Both the position numbers and the translations under genes were made by a program. A stretch of DNA of 64,000 nucleotides from Ralstonia pickettii (GTDB lineage Bacteria > Pseudomonadota > Gammaproteobacteria > Burkholderiales > Burkholderiaceae), in contig NZ_CP066771.1 of assembly GCF_016466415.2 (NCBI RefSeq), positions 1,612,001-1,676,000 of the forward strand, given 5' to 3'. A model generated the notes under the pieces. It saw only the letters and a list, made by a program, of their open reading frames with translations, did not search any database and had not been told where the DNA came from. Within the stretch, counting starts at the first letter, position 1, and each line of letters begins with the position of its first letter. Shown here in pieces: positions 16,535 to 27,003 of the stretch.

Positions 16535-18712
16535 TCAGTCATCCGTTTCGGTCGGCTGCGGAACATCCGCATCCGGCCGCAGGGAGCGCAGGAATTCGGC
16601 CGCCGTCTCGGCTTCGCGCGTACGCTTGAACGGCGGCAGGCTCTGCCAGATCTGGCGACCGTAGTTTTTCTCGACCAGCCGCGGGTCGCAGATCATCAGC
16701 ACACCGCGATCGGTCTCGGACCGAATCAACCGCCCTGCGCCCTGCTTGAGCGTGATGACTGCGTGCGGCAACTGGTGGACGGCAAACGGGCTCAGCCCCT
16801 TTTTCTCCAACGCCTCCATGCGGGCACTGAGCACTGGGTCATCGGGCGGGGCAAACGGCAACTTGTCGATGACGACCAGCGAGAGCGCATCGCCGCGTAC
16901 GTCCACCCCTTCCCAGAAACTCTGGCTACCGATCAGCACCGCGTTGCCGAGCGCGCGGAAGCGGTCCAGCAGTTCCGTCCGGCTGGCCTGCCCCTGCACG
17001 AGCAGTGGGTAATCCCAGCCCCGTTGCGCGAATTCGTCCGTCAATCGTTCGGCGGCGCGGTTCACGGCGCGCAGCGTCGTGCATAGAAGGAAAGTCTTGC
17101 CGCCCGCCGCTTCGATCAGCGGCAAGGTTGCGTCGAGCACCGCATCGGTAAAGCGCGGATCGCTCGGCTGCGGCAGATCGCGCGGCACATAGAGCAAGCC
17201 TTGCGATGCATAGTCGAACGGGCTGTCGAGCGTCATCGATCGGTCACGATCCAGGCCCAACTGCGCGGCATAGTGCGTGAAGTTCCCGCGCACCGACAGC
17301 GTAGCCGAGGTGAAGACCCACGCGCGCGGCTGGCCGGCACGCTGGCGCGAAAAAATCGGCGCGATCGACAATGGCGTCAGATGCAATTGCACGGAGTTGG
17401 CGAATACCTCGACCCAGCGCACACGTTCGTCGACAGGCGCCGCGCTTTCGCCCTCCTTGCCCTCGTCGTCACCTTCCTTCTTTGGCGCCTTTGGCGGCTT
17501 GGGATCGACCCACGCCTCAAGCTTCTCGCACAGCGCCACGGCGCGGCGATGGCATTGCTCGATGGTCTCCGCGCGTTCCGCCTGGGCCTCCAGAGCGCCG
17601 GTAAAGTCGGAAAGCGCCTGCTCTAGCTTCGGCAGCACCTCGTAGAACGGCTTGGCGATCGCCGCGTCGTTGTCGATCTGCTTGATCGACAAGCGTGAGC
17701 CATCCTGGCGGAAGACCAGGCGTAGATCACGCGCGGCACGCTCCAGCGGCGCGGCAATCGCGACCCAATCCACCGCATCGCGGGCATGCGAAAGGCCTTC
17801 GGCCACGCTGTCGCGTGCGAGTTCGAGAATCTGGTTCGTGGAGATGGTCTCGCCAAAGAACAACGTGGCGGTTTCTGGCAGCTGGTGCGCTTCGTCGAAG
17901 ATGATCGTGTTGGCGGCGGGCAGCAACTCCGCCATGCCGGTGTCCTTCAACATCACGTCTGCAAAGAACAGGTGATGGTTCACCACCACCACGTCGGCCT
18001 GCTGCGCCTCCTTGCGGGCGCGCATGACGAAGCAGTCTTTGTAGTATGCGCAGTCCGAACCCAGGCAGTTGTCGCGCGTGGACGTGACGAGGTTCCACAC
18101 CGGCGCGTTTTCGGGCACGCTGGCAAGTTCGGCCTTGTCTCCCGTTTTCGTTGTCTTCAGGAACAGATTGATCTGCCGCAGCCATGCGGCATCCTGGCGA
18201 GAAGAGAGACGCCCGTTCTGCGACGTGCGCTCGACGTGGTAATGGCAGACGTAGTTGGCGCGCCCCTTGAGCAACGCCACCGACACCGGTGCATTGAGCG
18301 CCTTGCGCACCGTCGGGATGTCACGCAGGAAAAGCTGATCCTGCAGGTTCTTCGTCCCGGTGGAGACGATCACCTTGCCGCCCCAAAGCATCGCGGGAAC
18401 AAGGTAGGCGTACGTTTTGCCCGTGCCGGTCCCGGCCTCGACGATGATCGAATCGGCGGCTTCGATGGCGTTGGCCACGGCCTGCGCCATCGTCAGCTGC
18501 GCACTGCGGGGCCGGTACCCCTCGATACCCTTGGCGAGCGTGCCGTCGTCGGCGAACAGCGTCGACAGCTCCGCATGATGCGCATCGGCAGGTAGAGAAG
18601 CGGCGGGAGCCGAAACGTCGCCGGCAGCGGCGTCGGAGTCAGCCGACGGCTCGGCCAGCGGGGAAAGCGAAGTCAACGCGGAATCCGTGGGGTCAAATGA
18701 CGGAGGCCGCAC
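16535..18712 (-). CDS. dinG: DinG/YoaA-type ATP-dependent DNA helicase
   Basis: A 725-residue XPD/Rad3-like superfamily 2 helicase. Walker A is EAGTGTGKTYAY, the DEAH box FDEAHQLPE and motif VI QGAGRLIRSETDRG. The 4Fe-4S ligands are the cysteines of NYVCHYH, NCLGSDC and YKDC between motifs I and II. Family members unwind DNA-RNA hybrids and forked DNA in repair. The N-terminal 50 residues are low-complexity Ala/Ser/Asp. The start is taken as GTG 18712, at the edge of a strong hairpin. YoaA is an alternative name. Confidence 0.88.
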   Translation of the reverse strand: MRPPSFDPTDSALTSLSPLAEPSADSDAAAGDVSAPAASLPADAHHAELSTLFADDGTLAKGIEGYRPRSAQLTMAQAVANAIEAADSIIVEAGTGTGKTYAYLVPAMLWGGKVIVSTGTKNLQDQLFLRDIPTVRKALNAPVSVALLKGRANYVCHYHVERTSQNGRLSSRQDAAWLRQINLFLKTTKTGDKAELASVPENAPVWNLVTSTRDNCLGSDCAYYKDCFVMRARKEAQQADVVVVNHHLFFADVMLKDTGMAELLPAANTIIFDEAHQLPETATLFFGETISTNQILELARDSVAEGLSHARDAVDWVAIAAPLERAARDLRLVFRQDGSRLSIKQIDNDAAIAKPFYEVLPKLEQALSDFTGALEAQAERAETIEQCHRRAVALCEKLEAWVDPKPPKAPKKEGDDEGKEGESAAPVDERVRWVEVFANSVQLHLTPLSIAPIFSRQRAGQPRAWVFTSATLSVRGNFTHYAAQLGLDRDRSMTLDSPFDYASQGLLYVPRDLPQPSDPRFTDAVLDATLPLIEAAGGKTFLLCTTLRAVNRAAERLTDEFAQRGWDYPLLVQGQASRTELLDRFRALGNAVLIGSQSFWEGVDVRGDALSLVVIDKLPFAPPDDPVLSARMEALEKKGLSPFAVHQLPHAVITLKQGAGRLIRSETDRGVLMICDPRLVEKNYGRQIWQSLPPFKRTREAETAAEFLRSLRPDADVPQPTETDD

Positions 18713-18726
18713 GTGATTGCGGCCTC
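18703..18726 (-). promoter_or_regulatory. Hairpin overlapping the dinG start
   Basis: Perfect 9-bp arms GAGGCCGCA (18703-18711) and TGCGGCCTC (18718-18726) enclose a 6-nt loop. The GTG start (18710-18712) straddles the loop and arm. No T-run follows on the minus strand, so a terminator is unlikely. Confidence 0.5.
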
Positions 18727-18760
18727 TCGGGATGAAAATCGAACCAAGTTCGGGCGGGCG

Positions 18761-18964
18761 CTAGGCCGGCACGTCCGGCTCAAGCTGCAACTGTAGCAGG
18801 GTGATGGTGTCCTTGAGTTTCAGGCGGCGTTTCTTGAGGCGGCGCAGCTGCAACTCGTCGTGATTGGCAGTCGTCGCCAGCCGGTCGATCAGGAAATCCA
18901 GATCGCGGTGCTCGATCTGCAATTCAATGATGCGACGCGAGATCGTATTCAGATCGCTGTCCAT
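18761..18964 (-). CDS. YdcH/DUF465 family small protein
   Basis: A 67-residue charged, helical protein with a heptad-like pattern (IIELQIEHRDLDFLIDRL and LRRLKKRRLKLKDTI) typical of the DUF465 (YdcH) family, of unknown role. It lies 48 bases upstream of dinG on the same strand and may be co-transcribed. It is full length for the family. Confidence 0.82.
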   Translation of the reverse strand: MDSDLNTISRRIIELQIEHRDLDFLIDRLATTANHDELQLRRLKKRRLKLKDTITLLQLQLEPDVPA

Positions 18965-18999
18965 CGCTTTCCTCCCGGAAACCCGGCCTTGGCTGAAGT

Positions 19000-19764
19000 T
19001 TAGAACCCCAGCGGACTGGTGTTGTTCTGGTTTTGCTGGTTGCGGCGCTTGGTTTGTTCGCGGCGTTCCTCCAGTTCCTTCTGGCGCTTGGCCGCGTCTT
19101 GCTGCTTTTCCTGGAATTGCTTGGCGCTTTCCGCACGCTTGGCGGCATTGGCTGCGCCCTGCTCCTGTGCGGCTTTCAGCTTGGCGTCGTAATCTGCCTG
19201 CTTCTTGGTTGCGGCCTGCGCGTTGGCCGCACGCTGCGGCGCTTGCGCCTGGCGCTGCGCCTCATTCAGGCGCTGCTGCTCCTGCTTGTTCTCAAACTCG
19301 GAGCGATTCTTCTGCTCGGCGGCTTCGCGCTGCGGGCGCTCGGCATTGTATTGGGCTTCGCGGATGGCGCGCTCCTGATCGCGACGGGCAGCGCGGTCGG
19401 CACGTTCGGCCTCATCCAGCGCAAGCTCGCGCTCGCGGATGGAGTGCAGCTCTGTGCGGCGCACATCCTTGGCCTTGTCGATGCAGCGCGTAACGAGGAA
19501 CTTGCCGTAGCAAGCGCGCTCTGCCTCGGCGTACCGATACTCGGCCCAGGATTTGGCGCTGTTGATGCGATCGTGCTCAGCGCCGAAATCGGGGGACGTG
19601 GCGGGCGCTGCAGCGGCGGGCGCAGAGGCCAGCTGCGACTGACTCCATGCGGGCGCGCCAAACAGCGCGACGCTGAGCACGGACACCGGCAGAACCAGAC
19701 GGGAAGCGATGCGCGCGGCAGCGCGGCGACGGGCAGAAGACGGAAGCGTAGGCATAGCGCGCAT
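19000..19764 (-). CDS. Exported, charged coiled-coil protein of unknown function
   Basis: About 254 residues. The basic N-region and hydrophobic segment ([20 protein letters not shown]) form a signal peptide. The mature part has two conserved-looking cysteines ([18 protein letters not shown]), then a long Ala/Gln/Arg/Glu coiled coil (about 110-240) and an Asn/Gln tail. It is probably periplasmic and TolA-like in composition only. The start is uncertain: ATG at 19764 or 19755; an upstream ATG at 19875 would overlap tex. It is divergent from tex. Confidence 0.75.
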   Translation of the reverse strand: MRAMPTLPSSARRRAAARIASRLVLPVSVLSVALFGAPAWSQSQLASAPAAAAPATSPDFGAEHDRINSAKSWAEYRYAEAERACYGKFLVTRCIDKAKDVRRTELHSIRERELALDEAERADRAARRDQERAIREAQYNAERPQREAAEQKNRSEFENKQEQQRLNEAQRQAQAPQRAANAQAATKKQADYDAKLKAAQEQGAANAAKRAESAKQFQEKQQDAAKRQKELEERREQTKRRNQQNQNNTSPLGF

Positions 19765-19874
19765 TTTATCACCGCGCCTGTGCGGCAAACGCCGCGCGGC
19801 CACGGATTTACGCTCAGGAACAGGGTTCGCGTTGTGGCAAAATGCGCGGCTTTCCATCGCACTCTCTGGAAGCA

Positions 19875-22208
19875 ATGACTGATTCCGTGTTGCAGAAGAT
19901 CGTCTCCCGCATCGCCACTGAACTGGCGGTCCGGCCGCAGCAGGTTGCCGCCGCCGTGCAACTGCTGGACGAAGGCGCCACCGTGCCTTTCATCGCGCGG
20001 TACCGCAAGGAAGTGACGGACAACCTGGACGACACGCAACTGCGCAACCTGGAAGAGCGCCTGCTGTACCTGCGCGAACTGGAAGACCGCCGCGCGGCCA
20101 TCCTGGCTTCCATTGAAGAGCAAGGTAAGCTGACCGATGCCCTGCGCACCGCCATCGAGGCGGCCGAGACCAAGCAGGTGCTGGAAGATCTCTACCTGCC
20201 CTACAAGCCCAAGCGCCGCACGCGCGCCCAAATCGCCCGCGAATGCGGCCTGGAGCCGCTGGCCCAGGCGCTGCTGGCCGACCCCACGCTTGATCCGCAA
20301 ACCGAAGCCGCCAAGTTCGTGAACGGCAACCCGACCGCCGATGGCGGTGTGCCGGACGTGAAGGCAGCGCTGGACGGCGCGCGCGACATCCTCTCCGAGC
20401 AGTTTGGCGAGACGGCGGAGCTGCTTGGCAAGGTGCGCGACCACCTCTGGAACCAAGGCCAGGTGTCGTCGACCGTGGTGGAAGGCAAGGAAACTGCCGA
20501 AGAAGAAAAATTCCGCGATTACTACGCGTACAGCGAGCCGATCCGCAACGTGCCCTCGCACCGCGCGCTGGCCCTGTTCAGGGGCCGCAACGCCGGCGTG
20601 CTGTTTGTCAAACTCGGATTGGGCGAAGAACAGGATGCCCTGACCCCGCACCCGTGCGAGATCATGATTGCCCGCCATGTCGGCATCGAAAACAAGGGTC
20701 GCGCGGCTGACAAGTGGCTGTCAGACGTGTGCCGCTGGTGCTGGCGCGTCAAGGTGCAACCGCATATCGAAACCGAACTGCTCACGCAACTGCGTGAGTC
20801 TGCCGAGGCCGAGGCCATCAAAATCTTTGGCCGCAATCTGCACGATCTGCTGCTGGCGGCACCGGCTGGGCCGAAGGCCGTAATGGGCATCGACCCCGGC
20901 ATCCGCACCGGTTGCAAGGTGGCCGTGGTCGACCACACCGGCAAGCTGCTGGAGACGGCCACCATTTATCCGCACGAGCCGCGTCGCGACTGGAACGGCT
21001 CGCTGGCCACGCTCGCGCGGCTGGCGAAACAGCATGGGGTGGCATTGGTCTCGATCGGCAACGGCACGGCAAGCCGTGAGACCGACAAATTGGTGCAAGA
21101 CCTGATGCGCAACGCCCCGGAGCTGAAGCTGACCAAGATCGTGGTGAGCGAAGCTGGCGCGTCGGTGTATTCGGCATCGGAATTGGCCGCCAAGGAATTC
21201 CCGGAACTGGACGTGTCGCTGCGAGGGGCGGTGTCGATCGCACGACGCCTGCAGGACCCGCTGGCGGAACTCGTGAAGATCGACCCGAAGTCGATCGGCG
21301 TCGGCCAGTATCAGCACGACGTGAACCAGCGCGAGCTGGCACGCGCGCTGGACGCCATCGTCGAGGATTGCGTGAACGCGGTCGGCGTGGATGTGAACAC
21401 AGCCTCTGCCCCACTGCTGGCGCGCGTATCGGGCCTGAACTCCATCCTCGCCAAGAACATCGTCGAGTATCGCGATGCCAACGGCGCGTTCGCCAACCGC
21501 GACGCGCTCAAGAAAGTCCCGCGCCTGGGCGACAAGACGTTCGAGCAGGCCGCAGGCTTCCTGCGCATCAACGACGGCGACAATCCGCTGGATCGTTCCT
21601 CGGTGCACCCGGAAGCGTATCCGGTAGTCAAGCGCATTCTGGACAGCATCAAGAAGGGCATCGGCGACGTGCTCGGCAACCGCGAGGCACTGCGTGGCCT
21701 GACCGCCCGTGACTTCACCGACGAGAAGTTCGGCCTGCCGACCGTGGTCGACATCCTCTCCGAACTGGAAAAGCCCGGCCGCGACCCGCGCCCCGAGTTC
21801 AAGACGGCGACGTTCCAGGACGGCGTGGAAGACATCAAGGACCTGCAGCCCCGCATGGTGCTCGAAGGCGTGGTGACGAACGTGGCGGCGTTTGGCGCCT
21901 TTATCGACATCGGCGTGCATCAGGACGGCCTGGTACACGTGTCGGCGCTGTCGACGAAGTTCGTGCGTGACCCGCATGAGGTGGTCAAGCCGGGCCAGAT
22001 CGTCAAGGTCAAGGTGATGGAGGTGGACGTGAAGCGCAACCGCATCGGCCTGACGATGCGCCTGTCGGATGAGCCCGGTCAGGCGGCCGCGCGCACCGGC
22101 AACGGCGACCGCCCGAGCAGCGGCGGCAGTCGCCACGGCGGTCAGCAACGTCGTGCGCCGGAACCGTCCGGCGCCATGGCAGAAGCGTTCGCCAAGCTCA
22201 AGCGCTAG
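19875..22208 (+). CDS. tex: Tex transcription accessory protein (S1 RNA-binding)
   Basis: A 777-residue Tex protein, the bacterial relative of Spt6. In order: N-terminal HTH-like domain, YqgF/RNase H-like domain ([17 protein letters not shown]), helix-hairpin-helix ([21 protein letters not shown]), and a C-terminal S1 domain ([28 protein letters not shown], split here: [12 protein letters not shown] then [11 protein letters not shown]). It binds nucleic acid and affects transcription of toxin and stress genes in several bacteria. The ATG at 19875 has GGAAG upstream. A low-complexity Gly/Arg/Ser stretch follows the S1 domain. Confidence 0.94.
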   Translation: MTDSVLQKIVSRIATELAVRPQQVAAAVQLLDEGATVPFIARYRKEVTDNLDDTQLRNLEERLLYLRELEDRRAAILASIEEQGKLTDALRTAIEAAETKQVLEDLYLPYKPKRRTRAQIARECGLEPLAQALLADPTLDPQTEAAKFVNGNPTADGGVPDVKAALDGARDILSEQFGETAELLGKVRDHLWNQGQVSSTVVEGKETAEEEKFRDYYAYSEPIRNVPSHRALALFRGRNAGVLFVKLGLGEEQDALTPHPCEIMIARHVGIENKGRAADKWLSDVCRWCWRVKVQPHIETELLTQLRESAEAEAIKIFGRNLHDLLLAAPAGPKAVMGIDPGIRTGCKVAVVDHTGKLLETATIYPHEPRRDWNGSLATLARLAKQHGVALVSIGNGTASRETDKLVQDLMRNAPELKLTKIVVSEAGASVYSASELAAKEFPELDVSLRGAVSIARRLQDPLAELVKIDPKSIGVGQYQHDVNQRELARALDAIVEDCVNAVGVDVNTASAPLLARVSGLNSILAKNIVEYRDANGAFANRDALKKVPRLGDKTFEQAAGFLRINDGDNPLDRSSVHPEAYPVVKRILDSIKKGIGDVLGNREALRGLTARDFTDEKFGLPTVVDILSELEKPGRDPRPEFKTATFQDGVEDIKDLQPRMVLEGVVTNVAAFGAFIDIGVHQDGLVHVSALSTKFVRDPHEVVKPGQIVKVKVMEVDVKRNRIGLTMRLSDEPGQAAARTGNGDRPSSGGSRHGGQQRRAPEPSGAMAEAFAKLKR

Positions 22209-22227
22209 TGCGCATTCTGTTGAGCGG

Positions 22228-22262
22228 AACCCGCCCAGTTTTCCGACTCGGCGGGTTTTTTC
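22228..22262 (+). terminator. Terminator of tex
   Basis: AACCCGCC (22228-22235) pairs with GGCGGGTT (22250-22257), followed by a T-run, 20 bases after the tex stop. Confidence 0.8.
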
Positions 22263-22394
22263 ATGGCCGCGTGCGGGCCGTTACAAGTCCTTACGCGCAT
22301 GGATCTTTGCTAACACTCATGCGTCGTCGGCCCGTCTTTTCGGCCCGTTAAGGTGACACAGGCGCACCGCCTGGGACCCACGAGGAGAAACGCC

Positions 22395-22835
22395 ATGAAG
22401 ACGAGCCACACCCTGATTGCCGCCCTGCTTGCTGTTGCCGGTACCGCCGCTTTCGCGCAGACCACGCCCGTCCAGCAAGTTCAGCAAGACAATCAGCAGA
22501 TTCGCCAGGACAACCGTGACATCCGCCACGACAACCGCGATGTCCGCCGTGATCGCGCGGACATCGGCGCCGACAAGGCCGCATTGAACGCCGATCGCGC
22601 CGCCCGCAACGCCGATCAACGCCGCGAAGACCGCGACCTGGCCAAGGGCAACGTCGCGGGCGCCGAATACTGGAACAAGAAGCGCGCCGAAGAGCAGCAT
22701 GAAGTCAACGCGGAACGCCGCGACCTGCACCACGACCGCAAAGACCTGCGACACGACGTCAAGGACCGCAACCACGACGTCCACGCCCGCAACGACGAAG
22801 TCCGCGAGCGCAATCACGCCGCTGCGAAGATGTAA
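22395..22835 (+). CDS. Exported Asp/Arg/Asn-rich repeat protein
   Basis: 146 residues with a clear signal peptide (MKTSHTLIAALLAVAGTA, cleavage after AFA) and a strong ribosome site GAGGAGAAAC. The mature protein is almost all charged and consists of short degenerate repeats around D-[NR]-R-D-[IV]-R (for example DNRDIRHDNRDVRRDRADI) that would form a long helix. No cysteine and no domain is recognised. Proteins of this type recur in Burkholderiales with no known role. It has its own terminator and stands between tex and kup. Confidence 0.78.
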   Translation: MKTSHTLIAALLAVAGTAAFAQTTPVQQVQQDNQQIRQDNRDIRHDNRDVRRDRADIGADKAALNADRAARNADQRREDRDLAKGNVAGAEYWNKKRAEEQHEVNAERRDLHHDRKDLRHDVKDRNHDVHARNDEVRERNHAAAKM

Positions 22836-22861
22836 TTGCAGCGCCGCCCCAACAAACAAAG

Positions 22862-22895
22862 CGGCCCGTGCGTCTCTCTCGCACGGGCCGTTTTG
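22862..22895. terminator. Bidirectional terminator between the repeat protein and kup
   Basis: A perfect 11-bp stem, CGGCCCGTGCG (22862-22872) with CGCACGGGCCG (22880-22890), loop of 7, then TTTT on the plus strand and an A-rich run on the other side. It can serve both convergent genes. Confidence 0.85.
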
Positions 22896-22914
22896 CTATG
22901 CAGCGGTAGGTTGA

Positions 22915-24816
22915 TCAGATCTCGACCTTGGTACCCAGTTCCACTACGCGGTTGGCCGGGATGTGGAAGAAGTCCGACGGCTTGGCGCCGTTCTGATGCA
23001 TCCACGCAAACAGGCGCTCGCGCCACATCGACATACCCGGCAGCTTGGACGGCACCACCGACTCACGCGCGATGAAGAACGATGTATCCATCAATTCACA
23101 GCGCGTGCCGATCTGCGGCTGCCCCAGTTCGAGCACGCGGTATACGTCCGGCGTTTCCTTGAAGCCGTAATCCGCCTTGACGATGTAGATGCCGCTGCCC
23201 AGATCGCGCACGGACACGCGGTGCTTGTCGTCCACGTAGGGAATATCGCGTGTGACGAAGCTGATGAAGATCACGCGCTCGTGGAGCACGCGGTTGTGCT
23301 TGAGGTTATGCAGCAACGACACCGGCACGAATTCGGTATTGCCTGTGAGGAAAACGGCCGTGCCCTCGACCCGATGCGGCGGATGGGCCAGCAACCCAGC
23401 CAGGAACGGCTCGAGTGGGATGCCATCCTCGAGGCTGCGCGCACGCAGAAGCTTCTTGCCCTTGTACCAGGTCATCAGGAGGAAGAACACACCGGCGCCC
23501 AGCGTCAACGGGAACCAACCGCCATCGCGGATCTTCAAGAGGTTGGCGGCGAAGAACGCCAAGTCCACCACCAGGAAACAGACGCTCACGAGCGTCACCA
23601 GCGCCGGATGCCAACGCCAGACGGAGCGCATCACCACCGCGGCCAGCACCGTGGTAATGACCATCGTGGTCGTCACGGCGATCCCGTAGGCGGCAGCCAG
23701 GTTGTCGGACTTCTTGAACGCCAGCACCACGCCCACCACCAGGATCAGCAGCATCCAGTTGACCATCGGCACGTAGATCTGGCCGATCTCGGCTTCCGAC
23801 GTGTAGCGAATGCGCATGCGCGGCACAAAGCCAAGCTGAATCGCCTGACTCGTCAGCGAGAACGCTCCCGAAATCACGGCCTGCGAGGCAATGACGGTAG
23901 CCGCCGCCGCAAGCACCACCATCGGGAGTTGCAGCGCTTCCGGCACGGAACGGTAAAACGGGTTTTCGATGGTGCTTGGGTCGGTCAGCAGCATGGCGCC
24001 TTGGCCGAAGTAGTTCACCAACAAGCTCGGCGCTACGATGAAGAACCACGCCCAGCGGATGGGTCGGGCGCCGAAGTGGCCCATGTCGGCGTACAGCGCT
24101 TCAGCGCCGGTCAGCACCAGAAACACCGAACCCAGCACGATGAACGCCTGCAGCGCATGGTCGTGCAGGAACGAAATCGCATACATCGGGTTGACGGCCA
24201 CCAGAATCTGCGGCGCCTTCACCAGATTCATCATGCCCAGCGCGGCTAGCGCGGCAAACCACAGCAGCATCACCGGACCGAACAGCTTGCCGACGACCGA
24301 CGTGCCGCTGCGCTGAATCAGGAACAGCGCCGCCAGGATCACGATCGTGATCGGCAGCACAAAGGGCGACAGCGCGGGCGCGGCGATCTCCAGGCCCTCC
24401 ATGGCCGACAGGACGGAGATGGCCGGCGTGATCACGGCGTCGCCGTAGAACATGCACGCGCCGAAGACGCCCAGCATCATCAGCAGCGACATGCGCCGGG
24501 AATCGGTATTGGCCGTACGCAGCGACAGCGCCATCAGCGCGAGAATGCCGCCCTCGCCGTTGTTGTCGGCGCGCATGACGAACAGCACATACTTGAGCGA
24601 CACCACGATCACCATCGCCCAGAACAGCATGGAGATGATGCCGAGCACCGCGGCACTGGAGAACGGAATGCCGTGATCGGGGCTGAAGCATTCCTTGAGC
24701 GAATACAGCGGGCTGGTGCCGATGTCTCCGAACACTACACCCACGGCGCCGATCACCATGGCGCGCAGGTTCACGTTGGTCTGGGGCGACCCGGTTGCTG
24801 TTAGAGCTTGACTCAT
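22915..24816 (-). CDS. kup: Low-affinity potassium transporter Kup
   Basis: A 633-residue KUP/HAK potassium-proton symporter. About 12 hydrophobic segments span residues 20-440, starting with the family signature [18 protein letters not shown] cytoplasmic C-terminal domain follows. Typical text includes [20 protein letters not shown] and [10 protein letters not shown]. The ATG at 24816 (MSQALTATG) fits the family; a start at 24870 adds 18 atypical residues. Ribosome site weak. A TTGGCG-16-TACAAT promoter lies upstream. Confidence 0.95.
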   Translation of the reverse strand: MSQALTATGSPQTNVNLRAMVIGAVGVVFGDIGTSPLYSLKECFSPDHGIPFSSAAVLGIISMLFWAMVIVVSLKYVLFVMRADNNGEGGILALMALSLRTANTDSRRMSLLMMLGVFGACMFYGDAVITPAISVLSAMEGLEIAAPALSPFVLPITIVILAALFLIQRSGTSVVGKLFGPVMLLWFAALAALGMMNLVKAPQILVAVNPMYAISFLHDHALQAFIVLGSVFLVLTGAEALYADMGHFGARPIRWAWFFIVAPSLLVNYFGQGAMLLTDPSTIENPFYRSVPEALQLPMVVLAAAATVIASQAVISGAFSLTSQAIQLGFVPRMRIRYTSEAEIGQIYVPMVNWMLLILVVGVVLAFKKSDNLAAAYGIAVTTTMVITTVLAAVVMRSVWRWHPALVTLVSVCFLVVDLAFFAANLLKIRDGGWFPLTLGAGVFFLLMTWYKGKKLLRARSLEDGIPLEPFLAGLLAHPPHRVEGTAVFLTGNTEFVPVSLLHNLKHNRVLHERVIFISFVTRDIPYVDDKHRVSVRDLGSGIYIVKADYGFKETPDVYRVLELGQPQIGTRCELMDTSFFIARESVVPSKLPGMSMWRERLFAWMHQNGAKPSDFFHIPANRVVELGTKVEI

Positions 24817-24858
24817 GAACTTGGAAATCGGCCAGAGGGGTGGCCGCTCAAAAAATCG

Positions 24859-24907
24859 TGCATTGCACAATGAGGGCGGATTGTACTCCCCGGCTTCGTC
24901 ACGCCAA
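24859..24907 (-). promoter_or_regulatory. kup promoter with TGCA palindrome in the leader
   Basis: On the minus strand TTGGCG (24902-24907), 16 bp and TACAAT (24880-24885) lie 64 bases from the kup start. Just downstream, GTGCATTGCAC (24859-24869) is a perfect 11-bp palindrome that resembles the word in front of phaP. The rest of 24908-25145 shows no gene or further signal that I can support. Confidence 0.5.
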
Positions 24908-25145
24908 CCCCTCGAACGGCCATTCGTTGCCGCAGTGCATCACGGTGCGCTGCCACTCCGCCAAACTGTTTTGCGGGGCCGAAAAAACCTAGCCAAGGCA
25001 TAAAAGCGGCGCAGAAGCCATATTTTCGGCTACCGATCGCCTCAGTCGGCGCACATGCCTCAGGCAATGCTTACTCTGCTGCACATAGCCGAAAGTAGAA
25101 CAGCGGCCGACAGAACTTTGTAGGAAAATGCCGGACAAACCTTGA

Positions 25146-25445
25146 TTGCAAACTTTGTTGAGCGACTGGTACCTAGCTGCTCGACGCTTCCCACCGGGGA
25201 CAGCTTTGCCCCATTCATCCCTCCGCATCTTGGGCCGCTCCAAGCCCTCGCTGACCGCACTGATCGTGTTGCTGGTCGTGGCCGCCCTGTTGTTTGCGAT
25301 CCCGCGCATGATCCTGCCGTGGGCGCAATCGGCCTTCCTGCAAAACCTCGACCCGGCGGTTTGGGCCGATTACGCGGGCCCATATGACCTGGCAGCCGCA
25401 GTGGTGGCCGCCAGCGCGTTCGTCATCTTCCTGCTCCGCCGCTAG
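25146..25445 (+). CDS. Small predicted membrane protein
   Basis: Up to 99 residues from a TTG start. Two hydrophobic segments (LTALIVLLVVAALLFAIP and LAAAVVAASAFVIFLLRR) are joined by a short loop with Trp and Tyr. The C-terminus ends in RR right after the second segment. The start is uncertain: TTG codons also occur at 25155 and 25158, and no good ribosome site is seen. It lies between kup and pyrD and is convergent with pyrD. Function unknown; it could be a chance ORF, but the membrane pattern is coherent. Confidence 0.45.
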   Translation: MQTLLSDWYLAARRFPPGTALPHSSLRILGRSKPSLTALIVLLVVAALLFAIPRMILPWAQSAFLQNLDPAVWADYAGPYDLAAAVVAASAFVIFLLRR

Positions 25446-25470
25446 GCGCCGCGCACCTGCCGCACTTGTT

Positions 25471-26505
25471 CTAACGCGCCAACGCGCGCGCGCATTCGGC
25501 AATCAGGGCCGGGCCGCGATAGATCAATCCCGTATAAAGCTGTACCAGTTGCGCGCCCGCGTCGATCTTCTCGCGCGCGTGCTCGCCCGCGAGGATGCCG
25601 CCCACGCCAATGATGGGCACCGCATCGCCCAGCAAACCATGCAAGGCGCGAATCACCCGCGTCGAGCCCTCGCGCACCGGCTGGCCCGACAAGCCACCCG
25701 CCTCTTCCGCATGCGCCAGACCGACGACCGCCTCACGGCTGATCGTCGTGTTGGTCGCAATCACGCCGTCCATCTTATGGCGCAGGAGCGCATCGGCAAC
25801 GTTGGCAATCTGGTCATCGTCCAGGTCTGGCGCGATCTTCAGTGCCACCGGTACGTAGCGCTTGTGCTGATCTGCCAGGCGCTGCTGTGCTCCGCGTAGC
25901 GTCCCGAGCAGACTGTCCAGTTCGCTCGCGCCCTGCAGTTGACGCAGGTTCTTCGTGTTCGGCGACGAAATGTTGACCGTAACATAGCTTGCATGCGGAT
26001 ACACGCGCTCCAGGCAATGCAGGTAATCGTCGACAGCACGCTCGATGGGCGTATCGGCGTTCTTGCCGATGTTCAGACCCAGCACGCCGCCGCCCTCCCT
26101 CCACTTCGATGCCTTCACGTTGTTGATGAACGCATCGACACCGCCGTTGTTGAAACCCATGCGGTTGATCAGCGCATTGGCCTCCGGCAAGCGGAACATG
26201 CGCGGGCGCGGATTGCCCGGCTGCGCACGCGGTGTGACCGTGCCAACCTCAATGAAGCCGAAGCCGAGGGCGCCGAGCGCATCGATATACGCACCGTCCT
26301 TGTCCAGGCCGGCAGCCAGCCCAACCGGATTGGGAAACATCACGCCCATCACCGTGCGCGGTTGCGCGGCTACCCGCCCACCGATACAGCCCGAAAGCCC
26401 CATCGCGTGGGCCCGCTTGAGCTGATTCAGCGTGGAGTGATGCGCGTCTTCTGGGTCCATCGAAAACAGCAGCGGGCGGGCAAGCGGGTACAGGGCGTTG
26501 AGCAC
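25471..26505 (-). CDS. pyrD: Dihydroorotate dehydrogenase (quinone), class 2
   Basis: A 344-residue FMN enzyme that oxidises dihydroorotate to orotate with quinone in pyrimidine synthesis, bound to the inner membrane by its N-terminal helices ([19 protein letters not shown]). FMN and active-site segments include [32 protein letters not shown] with a class-2 Ser in that loop, and [12 protein letters not shown] chose GTG 26505 (MLNALYPL), where the family begins; an ATG at 26568 would add 21 residues. Confidence 0.93.
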   Translation of the reverse strand: MLNALYPLARPLLFSMDPEDAHHSTLNQLKRAHAMGLSGCIGGRVAAQPRTVMGVMFPNPVGLAAGLDKDGAYIDALGALGFGFIEVGTVTPRAQPGNPRPRMFRLPEANALINRMGFNNGGVDAFINNVKASKWREGGGVLGLNIGKNADTPIERAVDDYLHCLERVYPHASYVTVNISSPNTKNLRQLQGASELDSLLGTLRGAQQRLADQHKRYVPVALKIAPDLDDDQIANVADALLRHKMDGVIATNTTISREAVVGLAHAEEAGGLSGQPVREGSTRVIRALHGLLGDAVPIIGVGGILAGEHAREKIDAGAQLVQLYTGLIYRGPALIAECARALAR

Positions 26506-26691
26506 GGTCGGAATCAAGAGAAGAACGCGAAAGGCGGCATTGTAAACGGCCGGCACGCCGCAATGCATCGTGCGCGCCGCTTTCGAACATGACTGCGCAC
26601 GATGTGTCTAAGAATCTAACGGCGCGTGGCGTCGCGGACCCTCTGCAGGGGCAGCATGCACCATCAATATGCACGTCGCGCGAAATAAGTG

Positions 26692-26720
26692 TTGCGTTGC
26701 CGCATAGGTTTCCCTATACT
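26692..26720 (+). promoter_or_regulatory. Promoter of the initiator tRNA
   Basis: TTGCGT (26692-26697), a 17-bp spacer and TATACT (26715-26720) end 15 bases before the tRNA. Confidence 0.7.
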
Positions 26721-26735
26721 GTTTTATTCGACGGA

Positions 26736-26812
<77 letters not shown>

Positions 26813-26854
26813 GCCAAAGTAGAACGGCTCGCTCCAAGACCTGAGCCAAATCAT

Positions 26855-26879
26855 GAAGCCCGCACACAGCGGGCTTTTT
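26855..26879 (+). terminator. Terminator after tRNA-fMet
   Basis: GCCCGC (26858-26863) and GCGGGC (26869-26874), loop ACACA, followed by TTTTT. Confidence 0.85.
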
Positions 26880-27003
26880 GCTTTTCTACGTTTCCACCCG
26901 TCGTTTTGCGTGCAACTCAGTCGATACGTGTGCCCCGCCCGAGCCACGCGGGACCGTATCGCCGCGGTGATACACTGAGACATTCCACCCGCGACGATTC
27001 CCC

